DNA from: Opeltia flavorubescens
Lineage: Eukaryota > Ascomycota > Lecanoromycetes > Teloschistales > Teloschistaceae
Length of the DNA stretch: 64,000 nucleotides
Direction of reading: 5' to 3'
Assembly: GCA_000442125.1 (NCBI GenBank)
Contig: KE546980.1
Location: forward strand, 744,001 to 808,000
Below are positions 53,601-64,000 of this stretch, piece by piece; positions within the stretch are counted from its first letter, which is position 1, and the number at the start of each line of letters is the position of its first letter. The translations under genes and the position numbers were made by a program. Under the pieces are notes generated by a model, which saw only the letters and a list, made by a program, of their open reading frames with translations, did no database searches and was not told where the DNA came from.

Positions 53601-54728
53601 ATTTATTTATTTCCTTTTATTCCAAGTAAATATATTCGCGATATTTTTTATCTAGTTTTTCGAATTTAAATTTAAATAATATAGATTATTTATAAATAAA
53701 AAGAACCTTTTATTTAAATAGGTTAAAATATATTTTCAATTATTTTAATTAATAGTTTAAAATTTTAAAAAAAATTAAAATAAAAATTGTTTTTTTAATT
53801 AGTTATATATAATTAATAGAACTAGTTATAATATAAAAATAATCGATAGATATCTTATTAGTAAAAGGATAGTATAATTCTAGTATTTATTTATTATTAG
53901 ATCCGAGGTATTTATTAGTCTATCCTTTTTCCCGATCTTTTTTAATTTCGCGAAACGTCTAAAATATTATAATATTTATAACGAGTAAAATAAATATTTT
54001 AAAAAATTAAAATATTTATTAGATTTAATCTATAATAATTTTTTTAAAATTTTTTATTTTATTTAAACCAGTTATACTTATAAAAAAACTACCGTTTTAT
54101 TATACCTCTATATAATATAATATATACACTATAGATTTAATATAATATAGAGTCCGAGTTTTTAATTTTCTTACCGTTTTTTTTTAAAAAATTCTATAAA
54201 GTTATAAGTATTATAAAGTTATTAATATTATTAGTACCTTTATATTTAAATATTTAAACGAATTCTATAAGTATTATTTAAATAAAATAATTAATAATTA
54301 TATTAATTTTAAGTCTATTATATAGGCTTAATAGATTTTAATAAAAATATAGAATTTTAAAATTAAATTTACCTAGCGATTTTATCCGTTTTATTATTTT
54401 TATTACTATTAATAATAGACTTTTTATCTTTTTTAAAGTAAAAAGAGGTAGTATATATATAGATTCCTAGCTATATATTAAAAGATAAATCCTCGCGATT
54501 AATATTAGAGTATTTTTAGCTATTTTTAGCTACTATAAGGATCTTTACTATTAGTTTATTTTTTATTTTTATCCGATCTTTAATTATCTTTTAAAATACT
54601 ATTTTTATAGTTAATATTAATTTATTTACTATATTCGCCGTTTTTTCTATAAAAATTTTAAACGGGGATTTATTTATTATTACTTTTTTTATTATATTTT
54701 AATTAATATTATTAAGAACTACTCGAGT
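50663..54728. other. Four kilobases of unassigned mutated DNA
   Basis: Target sequence into which A2 and A4 inserted. It keeps more CpA/TpG than family A (CCAGCTGGCC near 50,780; AGTCTGCT near 52,010) and has scattered GC words such as TTCGCGAAACG near 53,947. A 9-bp inverted repeat (AAAGGATAG near 53,864, CTATCCTTT near 53,922) is present. I could not match it to the other repeats or recognise a protein on either strand. Confidence 0.45.
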
Positions 54729-54985
54729 TATTACAATTAGTAATAGTCTAGTTTATTATAATATTATAGAGCTGTCGTATAGTTTCGGTTAAAACGTTAT
54801 ATCGCTATATTATACTAGTAAGAAAAGGGGCCTATATAGTTAAAGGAATTCCCCTTAATATTTATAGCTTTCTAGATATTAATATATATATATTCTCTAT
54901 ATATAACTCTATATATACGATAGTAGAATATTAGATTATTATTTATATTTTTATATAATTTCCCTATTATTATATTCTTTTTATA
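54729..54985 (+). repeat. 5' LTR of A4
   Basis: 257 bp with family-A ends (TATTACAATTAG to TTCTTTTTATA). No matching duplication can be checked because the other end is outside the window. Confidence 0.85.
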
Positions 54986-57900
54986 TTTTAATATTTTTAT
55001 TTTTTATAAAAAACAGTTCGATTATATCGCGAAACTATAATATAAAATAATAATAGTAATATTATACCTATAATTAGATTATAACTATTAATAAATATAG
55101 TTATATTATAAAATAATAATATAAATAAACTTATTAGCGATATTTTAAATATAAAAATTTAAGTTTTTAAAATAAAATAAACTCTAGTTTATTAATAAAA
55201 AAAATTCGAAATATTAAAAACTAAAAAAGAATTAAGATTTCTAGAACTATCTATTATTATATATTAATAATAAGCTTTTAAAACTTTAAATAACGATTTT
55301 AAATATATTAAAAAATAGAAAATAAATAAAAAATTAAAATTAAAAGTCTCTAATCCTATTTAATATAAAAATAAAAATTATATAAATTCTATACTATTTA
55401 AATATAAATATAAATATATTTTTAAAACTCGTTTAATTATATATAAAATAAAAATTTTAAAAGTTTTATTTAATATAAACTACTTTAATTATTATTTAAT
55501 AAATATATAAAACTAAATTAAAAAAATAAATCTAAATATTAGGTTTAAAATAATCTAAAAAAATTAACTAAAATTTTTATTAAATCAACTCGATTTTTAT
55601 ATTATTTATAGTATTAAAATAATATTATAATATTTTAACGCGAAATACCGCGATAAATAAAATATTTTTTTATTTATTAAATATTTAAAAAACTTTAAAA
55701 ATTATATAAAAAAATTTTTACTAGATTATATTTAAATAAATATTTTAAAAAATACTTTTTAAAATAATATAATCGATAAAATATTTAAAATATTTAACTT
55801 TTTAAAAATATATTAAAGGATTATTAATTAGATAATTAAAATAAAATCGGCTTAATTATAATATCGGGCGTATATTAATTATAATAATATAAATATTAAA
55901 ATATTAAGTTTTAGAAATAATAAAAATAGCTAAAAAAGATAAAATCTATTTAATACTATTATACCGGCGATTAATATAAATATAATAATAATTAGTTATA
56001 GAGATTATAAAAGCTAGTATAATTTCTAAAAATATAGTTTAAATAATAGCCGCGAATCTTATAAAGATAATAATATACTAATAATAATTATTTATTAGAG
56101 ATATAATAAAAAAGATTATAAAAAATTTAATTATTTTTATAAAAATAAAGAGAGAAAAAATAAAATCTAATAGATATTATTTTTATACTACTAGATCGTT
56201 AATAAATAAGGCTATAAATATTTTATCTAGTTATAAATATAATTATTTAAAAAAAAGGATAAAAAATTAAATTAGCTATATTTATTAATTATAGTATAAG
56301 CTTAAATTTTATATTATAATATTATATAAAAGAGCTAAAACTATATAATAACCACGATATTAAAACGCCGATTAGAATATTAAATAGTATAAATTTAATT
56401 TATTTTTAAAAATATAAATTTCCGATTAACTTTATTAATTTAAAAAAGGAATTTAAAATAATAATAAATAAATATATTAAAATAAATATTAAATNTTTTA
56501 ATATTTTATTTAATTTTTTATAATTATATTAATATTATTTAAATATTAACTAGATATATATAATATAGATATAACGCGATCCCGGTATTATTTTAATAGA
56601 AATAGATATTAAATTAATTCTAGCTAAAAAATTAAAATATTTATTAAAAGTAGAAAGATTTAAATAGTTATACTTTTTTAATATAAAATTATATAATAAA
56701 AATAATATAATCGCTTTATATAATATTAAAAAAATAATTTTATTTAAAAAGTATATTAATTTAAAAAGGATTTATAATTTTTAGAAAATTAATAAATTTT
56801 TTAAATATTCTATAAATAATTATACTTTTAAAATAATAGGTAATCTATTATTTAAACTTTAATATAATTTTTTATTATTAAATTAAAGGTTTTATAAATA
56901 TTTATTAATAAAGATTTAATAAAAAGGTTTATTTATTATTTAATATTACAAACTAGCGTTTTAATTATATTTATAAATAAAAAAACGGTAGTTTTTATTT
57001 TTATATTAACTACTAGAAGTTAAACCGGATTATTATTAAGAACCGGTACCTTTTTCCTTTAGTATTAGAAACTTTAGATAAGCTATATAAAATAATAATT
57101 TTTACCCGCTTAAATATCCGGAATACCTACTATTATATTAGAATCCGGAAGAGTAATAAATAAAAAATAATATTTTATACTTATTATAGTTATTTTAAAG
57201 ATTATATTATATTATTTAATTTAATAAATACCCCGGTTACTTTTTAAATATATATTAATAATATTTTTAAAAACTTCCTAAACCTTTTTATTATAATATA
57301 TATAAATAATTTATTAATCTACTCTAAAAATAAAGCTAAATATCTAATATATATATAAAAAGTTCTCGCGAGACTATTATAATATAGGCTATATATTAAA
57401 TTAAAGAAGTATTTATTTAATATATATAAAATTAAGTTTATAAAATTTATTATTTATTCTAGTAATATTATAATAAAAAAGTTTTATATTAAATATATAA
57501 AAAATTAGTCCTTTCCGAAATTATACCGCGATATATAATATTTTCTTAAATTTATAAACTTTTACTAACGTTTTATCGAAGTATTTTTATAGATAATACT
57601 ACCGCTAATATCGCTATTAAAAGGCGGTAATAAAAGGAAGTTTAATATTAAATTTATTCTAATTAAAAAAGTAACTAGCGCGTTTAAAATATTAAAGGAA
57701 CGTTTTATAATAACGCTTATCTTATAATAATTTAATTATATATTCTAGATTTATAATAAAATAGATATTTTAAAATATACTATTTTAGTAATTATTTCAC
57801 AGCTTTTTAGTATTAGTATATAGATCCGCTAGTACTCTATCGCTTACTAGTTCCGGAAAAAAACGACAGCTGAATATAACTATAATATTAGAGATTCGGA

Positions 57901-58401
57901 GATACTAGCTATCGTTTATATTTATAAATAGTAGCGATATTATATTAAAAGAGCCCTTTATAAAATAGAAGTTATTACTAATTATACGAATTTTTATAAC
58001 TTTTTTATAAAGAAGAAGCTTAGCTATAGAAATACTAGATAATAAAAATAGCTAGCTAAACTAGACCTAGACCTTAAATATAGACTAGATAAACTAAATT
58101 CTACTAATATAGTATTATAGAAAAGCGATTATAAAGCGCCTAAAGTCTACGCCGCTTTTAGTACCCTAGACTAAAAATATATTTATTCAACTTTATACCC
58201 TAGGGAATCTTAAAAGAATTTTAAAAAAAATATAAAACCGATTATAAATCCCTTCTTTTAAAGATCTAGTACTACCTATTTGAAACTTTTATAGAATAAA
58301 ATAAAAATAAATCCGAGAGTTTATAAAAGACTTTAAATAATACTAGAAAATCGTTAAAAAATAACGGAAAGAGCTATTTTAATAATAAAATATTATTAAT
58401 T
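54729..58401 (+). mobile_element. Gypsy relic A4, 5' half, interrupted by the Copia relic
   Basis: Fossil with a 257-bp 5' LTR (54,729-54,985), gag-like region about 55.0-56.35 kb, reverse transcriptase about 57.0-57.35 kb and RNase H about 57.6-58.0 kb, following A3 in order to about 58,400, where the Copia element starts. The rest presumably lies beyond the window. From about 57.5 kb rightward it is less mutated than A3, keeping many C and G. Still broken and inactive. Confidence 0.82.
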
Positions 58402-61400
58402 TATTAAATTACTAGTTAGTTTATATAATTATACTATTCTAGACGAAAATAAATAGCCGAAGGCCACTTATTTTTTTAAGTAATTAATATAATTATTATA
58501 TTTTAATAGGTTATAAACCCGGCTAGTAGAGCTATCGTTTAGTATATTCTAGATAAAAACCACTTACTATTACGCCTATAACCTAGTATATAGTACTTCT
58601 AGAGTAGTAATAGCTAGCTAGAAACGCTGCTAAAAACCTACCCGATACTACAATATATATAAAATAAACCTACCCTTATAACGTACTCTATAAGTACGCG
58701 ATAATAATAAGAAATTTATATATAATACTACTAATATAATAGGCTATTTTATTTAAAAAGGGCTATAATAAAAATAAATACTCGTTAAATATAGTAAATA
58801 AAATTTTTATCTACTAGAGTTATACTAATTAGCTCTATTTTATACCTCTAAAATCTAATTAAACGTTACTCTATTATAGTAGTTCTACTAAAGTCTATCC
58901 AGTACTAAAGTCTAACTAGTATATAAAGCTTAGCCAGCCGAAGTTAATCTAGCTAGCTAAAATAAAAGGCTATAAAGCTATAGATTCTAAAATTACTTAT
59001 ATTAAAAAGCAACTTTAAAAACTTCGCCTTAAAGCCTGCTATAATTTTTTATATATTATATAAGGATTTAATAAAATACTTAATAACGTTAAAAGTAACA
59101 ATTGAAAAAATCTAGATTACTACCCTATACTAAAAAAGGACAGGAGCCCTACTTTAAATTATAGTATATCAGAATCGTTACTAGAATTATCTAATAAACT
59201 CGATCTATTCGGATATAAAATAAAAACCCGCTATTTTTTAAAAATATTAAAAGTTCTAGTTAAAATATCTAGCGCTACTTTTAATACTACTAGCGTTTTA
59301 AAAAAAACTAAAGCTATTAAAATCTATTTAAAAGATTTAATAAAGCTCGATTCTAAAAAAAAATTTAATAAACTTTTAAAAGATATAATTAATAAGAAAG
59401 CTATTAGTCCTACTTTTGAATTAATTAATAATTCGGGTACTAATAATATATCGTTATTAAATAACGAGGTATTAAATAATAAGCCAGTTATACCTATAAA
59501 AAAATAACGCCGGTACTATATTAGACAATACTAAACTATTAGCGTTACTAAACTAACTAGATAAGATAGTTATATTAAAAAACGCCGTTAACTATTTAAA
59601 ATAAAAACGTTAAATAACTAACTTTTTTATTATAATTAACCTTTAGCTATATATTAATAATAATATCTAGTAAATTTAATCTAATAATAAACGCGAAAGC
59701 GCTAAATAGCTAAAAACTAATACTAAAATCTATACTATACTAAAGAATTATTATAAGCCTATATTATAAGTTAAAATTAAATATTATATTAAAGCTTTTA
59801 ATATTTAGATTATTTTAGCTACTAAATTTAAAATTAAAAGCTTTAAAATCCTTAAATTTATATTTAATCGGTTATTTAGCTTAATTTTAATAATATATTC
59901 TAGGCCTTTTAGTTATATTAATAAGTTTATAAATATTATTAATAATTTAAATTTTTTATTTACTAAACTTATTTTAAACTAAAACCTCCTTATTTATCTA
60001 TTCTATAAAAGCTTAAATACTAAATTTACTAGCTATCGCGATATTTATAACTAAAGCTACGATTTTTTTAAAAAAAATAGGACTACCTACTATAATTTAG
60101 ACTATATTATTATACGTTTTTTAAATTTTTATATAAAAAACGATATTAAAGAACTAATTATAAATATAATATCGTCGATATTTATAGCCGTACTATCTAT
60201 AGTAATAGCCGGTAAATAGCTTATAATATAGACTATTAAATACTATTCCTATTATAATTATAACTATTATACCGAGGATAAATATTATAAAAAGCACTCG
60301 CACCTTAAAAAGTAGAATTTAGAAAACCGAAATTCTAAAAGCTTATTTAATTATTATAAGCGTAGCTATTTTAATAAAAATAATAATAACGGAAATATTA
60401 AAATTTATACCGTTTATATTAATCTCTTTAAATTTATATATTTATAAATTTAATTTATAAATAGTATTTATTTAAAATATATTATCTATAATAAATTTTT
60501 ATTTATATTATACTAGCTATTAAACCTCTAAATTAAAGGCTTTATAAACTATATTATAACTTTAAAAACTAGTAATATTAAATTAAAATACAAGGTTAAT
60601 AGCTTCTATTAAATATTAATTTTTATTAATATTCTTTATATATTTAAATTACCGGTAAATCTAATATTATAAAGTTAACTCGAATAATAGCGATATCCTT
60701 TAAAATTAGCCCCTAATAGAATTATTAGTAGATTTTTTAATATTTTTTCCTAGCGTTAAAAATCTACTAACCTTTATATTCTATGTTAGAAAAATAAATT
60801 CAGGTTAACTATATTATTAATGTTTAATAAATAAGCTATTAATATATAATATAAATAATTTAGCTATTTAAATAAATAAAATATTATTAAACTAATATTA
60901 ATATTTATAAATATAAACCTTTTAATAGCGCTTTTAAAAAATATATATAAAGTTTATATAATTACTAATATATAGGTAGAACTATATAAAAGTTATAGTA
61001 AACTATCTAGATATAAAAATAATATTATTATTAATAACTTAATAAAGTTTTTTTCTCGAGTTATTAATAATTCTATATACTTTATAACTTTTCTCAGTAT
61101 TTATATAAAACGCTCCGTAGTTTATATCCTATTAAATAAAATAGATTTTATTATTTTAAATATTTTTAAATTATATTAAAGTATAATAAAATATAGTAAT
61201 TATAAAATCTATAAGCTAAAAGCTAATAAAGGTAAGAAATATAAAAATAATAAATTTAATAATTATTATAATATTAACGGAATTATTTAAAAAATAAATA
61301 TCTCTAAAAACCTCTAAATAAATAGCGCTATAAAATATTTAAAAAAAACGATTTATTATAAAGCTTCTACTATAATTATTACCTATAATATTCTATATAC

Positions 61401-64000
61401 TTAATACTAGCCGGAATTTATAAAAATAATAAATTATTTTTAGAATTATTTACCGGTATCCGGCTTTAATAAAATTCTATAGGAAATAAATATAGATATA
61501 CTTTTAAAAATAGATTATTTATAAAAAATTAAATAATTCGGCTAGGTATAAATCTAAAAGTTAAATATAAGCTAGAAGAAATTCTAGCCTTATATAAAAA
61601 TCTACTGATTTTTAAACTTTAAAAGTAATTATATTTATTATATACTATATTAAAATAATAAAATTAAATAATATTCGAATATCGTTTAAATTAGTTATAT
61701 CGCTTTAAATTTATTATATAATTAACTAGATTACTCTAAACCGGTAACTTATTTATAATATATACCGTTTTTTATTATAAGGAGGTAGTAGGTATATTTA
61801 ACACCCGTATAGTAGGATATTAATAAGAGTAAAGAATTAAATTTCGGTATTTAATAAAACCTATTTACTATAGTACCGTAAAATCTATAAATTTTATTTA
61901 TCTCGAATTAACGCCCGTAAATCCTCTAGCCTAGTTTATAAAACTCGGCTGCTATATTTAACTCTACTCTTTATATTAAATTAATAATAAGATATATAAT
62001 ATTATAAACCGGCCTTATTTATACCCCCGATATAACCAATCTAAAAGCTACTAATAATAGGTATCCTAATTTTAAAAGGGCCCTTTTAATAGATCTACTA
62101 GCGTTTTAAATATTTCTAGCTAGTATAACTAATTCTAAAGCTTATAAACCTATTTTATATCTAAAAGCGATATATTATCTCAATTATAATCGCTAGATCC
62201 TAGCGATAAAAAAAAAATACAATTCGCTAGTATAAAATCGAATATAAATAATCGTCTTTTATAGCTATAAACCTTTTAAAGGTAAATAGGTTTTTAAATT
62301 AAAAAAAAGTCTTACTGGAGAAATACTCTATTATAAAATTTATTAAGTAGTCTATAGCTTTAAATAACGGGAAAATATTAACTTTAATAAAACTTTCGCC
62401 TCGATTAATAAACTTATAACCTATAAAGCTCTTTTTATTATTATAACTACTTTTAATTAATTAATTAAATAGATAAATATTAAAATAGCTTTCTTATATA
62501 GCGATATCGACGAGCCTATTTTTATTAAATAATTAGACGGGTATAAAAATTCTAGTAGAAGAGTTTATAAATTTAATAAAGCCCTTTATAGCTTTAAATA
62601 GTTACTAAAAGTATAGTATAATATATTAACGGTATTCCTTAAAAATCTAAACTTTATATTATTAATAACTAACACTAGCGTTTTCTACAACTACTTTTCG
62701 GGATTCTATACTATAATTACTATCTATATAAATAATTTATTTATTCCCCCCTATTAAAGCTATAAAGCTATTTAAATTATTAAACATTAATTAAATATTA
62801 AATTCTAAATAGTCGATCTAGGAGCTTATAGCTATTATTTAGATATAAAAACTACACGCGACCGTTAAAATCGGACGATTTACCTATTATAATCCGCCTA
62901 TATTAAAAAAGTTTCTTATAATTTCAATATATAATCTATTAAATTATAGGCTACGCTAATAGATATATCTTCTTTTTCGACTTATAAATCAGTACTTTTA
63001 GATTATACTATATCTTTCGATTTACGGAATTAGTATTAATCCGCTATTAAATTATTAATATATATAATACTAGATATTAGGCCCGATATCGCCTTTATAG
63101 TATTAATAATCAGCCGCTATAATTTAAATCCAACCGAAAAATATTAATAAATTATTAAAAAAATCTTCTATTACCTTTATACTATAATTAAATATTATTT
63201 TATTTATAAAAAAAACCTAGCTAACCTTCTAAACTATATAAATACCGACTGGGCCGGTAATAAGAATACTCGGCGCTTAACTTCCGGCTATATTTTTAAT
63301 ATTAGAAATAAAACTATTAGCTAGTAATTAAAACGATAACTAATAGTAGTACTTTCTACCTATAAAATTAAATATAGAAGCTATATATAAGTAATTAAAA
63401 AAGCGATTTAATTAAAAACCCTTTTAGAATAAATTTAAAACGAAAAGGACTTTTATATAATTATTATTAACTATAATAACTAAAGTGCTATAACCCTCGC
63501 TAAAAACTCCTAATTCTATATATATACTAAATATATCGATATTTAGTAATATTTTATACGCGAATAGGTAATAGATAGCTAAATATACTTTTAATACGTG
63601 CCTATAAATAATTAAATTATCGATAGCTTTATTAAAGCTCTTTTAAAAAATAAATTCTTTTTATTCTAATAGATATTAAACCTAGAAGAATATCTATAAT
63701 ATTAATAGTACTAATACTTATTTATTAAAAGATATTAAAAATACCTAGAACTTATTATTACTACTACCCACTAATTTTGCCCCCTAATTTCGCCGCTATA
63801 CCCCTTATTTTACCGCCGTACCCCTCGGAGCTGGTATCTAAATTTTATACTCTAGCTAGCTACTAGATCTTCTATATATCGTTTATAACTAGCGTTTAAA
63901 TTTATAAATATTCATTTATCTATTTATATACGTTATATAGTAGTTATAAAACTTATATAATTCTATTTTATATATTTTCTAGATTTATTTTTATTTAAAA
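58402..64000 (+). mobile_element. Copia (Ty1) LTR retrotransposon relic, right end outside the window
   Basis: Starts at TATTAAATTACTAG, a plausible LTR start (TGTT... after RIP), directly where A4 homology stops. Plus-strand order: gag-like tract about 59.1-60.2 kb with a zinc-knuckle-like Cys/His-spaced region near 60.23-60.31 kb, integrase region about 61.3-62.0 kb, reverse transcriptase about 62.2-62.8 kb, and RNase H about 63.06-63.4 kb with a TDWAG box near 63,243. Integrase before RT identifies Copia. The 5' LTR is probably about 250 bp or more but cannot be closed without its partner. It is RIP-mutated, clearly less than families A and B, and inactive. Confidence 0.82.
58447..58476. 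repeat. Inverted repeat in the Copia 5' end
   Basis: AAATAA...GCC and GGC...TTATTT arms around a GAA centre form an imperfect hairpin near the start of the presumed LTR. The GCCGAAGGCC core also appears in the family-B LTR. Confidence 0.5.

Larger units (their letters stand above)
8990..64000. repeat. RIP-mutated AT isochore filled with transposon relics
   Basis: From about 8,990 to the right edge the sequence is overwhelmingly A and T. CpA and TpG are nearly gone while TpA is everywhere; surviving C and G sit mostly in CG, GC, CT and CC contexts. This is the directional C-to-T pattern of RIP in ascomycetes. ATG and TGA both become rare, which is why long stretches have almost no ATG-initiated frames. 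The block contains at least two Gypsy families, one Copia element and an unclassified repeat. It is not mitochondrial: it is contiguous with nuclear genes and holds retroelement RT and integrase remnants. Confidence 0.95.

Noticed and set aside
27223-58401. A novel giant element made of family-A units in both orientations
   Set aside because: Each unit is explained by an ordinary LTR retrotransposon with its own 5-bp duplication where both ends are visible; nesting and independent insertion suffice.
8990-64000. Mitochondrial DNA or an organellar insertion, because of the extreme AT content
   Set aside because: No mitochondrial genes, the depletion is specific to CpA/TpG, and the content is Gypsy and Copia relics continuous with nuclear genes.
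1-64000. tRNA or rRNA genes
   Set aside because: I scanned for conserved B-box and arm-like patterns and found none convincing on either strand; a covariance search would be needed to be certain.

Overview
The window is nuclear DNA from a filamentous ascomycete (Pezizomycotina). The evidence is short introns of about 52-62 nt with fungal branch points (CTAAC-like), fungal-type proteins (an Rsc7/Npl6 subunit, a Clg1-like Pho85 cyclin and proteasome ATPase Rpt5), and a very large AT-rich block with the signature of repeat-induced point mutation (RIP). I cannot name the species from sequence alone.

Region 1 (1-8,990) is ordinary-composition genic DNA. A possible minus-strand gene start lies at the left edge. 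An RSC7/NPL6-like chromatin-remodelling subunit follows (649-2344, plus, three exons), then an unrecognised 171-codon ORF (2427-2942). A CLG1-like cyclin (4393-5850, plus) has a long pyrimidine-rich upstream region. The RPT5 gene of the 26S proteasome (7181-8748, minus, four exons, one GC-AG intron) is tail-to-tail with the cyclin. These are housekeeping or regulatory genes with no evident shared pathway; they do not form a cluster.

Region 2 (about 8,990-64,000) is an AT isochore of at least 55 kb that begins about 240 bp upstream of the RPT5 start codon. CpA and TpG are almost absent, so ATG and TGA are both rare, and nothing in it is a credible living gene. It is a graveyard of repeats: (i) Gypsy-type family 'B' with 213-bp LTRs: an end-to-end relic B1 (13,326-20,642, 5-bp target duplication GTTAT) and 5' pieces B2 (23,284-25,456) and B3 (about 10,975-11,405); (ii) Gypsy-type family 'A' with 257/258-bp LTRs: A1 (27,223-34,900, minus), A2 (35,585-50,657, minus), A3 (40,786-48,390, plus, nested inside A2) and the 5' half of A4 (54,729-58,401, plus); (iii) a Copia-type relic (58,402 to the right edge) that interrupts A4; (iv) an unclassified dispersed repeat 'C' with a minisatellite, seen near 9.84-10.44, 11.4-11.7, 25.47-27.22 and 35.1-35.24 kb; (v) several kilobases of mutated DNA I cannot assign.

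I found no convincing undescribed biological system. The observations most worth a second look are the layered insertion history with intact target-site duplications, a roughly 110-bp GC-richer minisatellite that escaped RIP inside the block (35,241-35,350), the uneven mutation load between the Copia relic and the older elements, the unassigned 1.7-kb tract between integrase and 3' LTR in both Gypsy families, and the sharp isochore edge at the RPT5 promoter.
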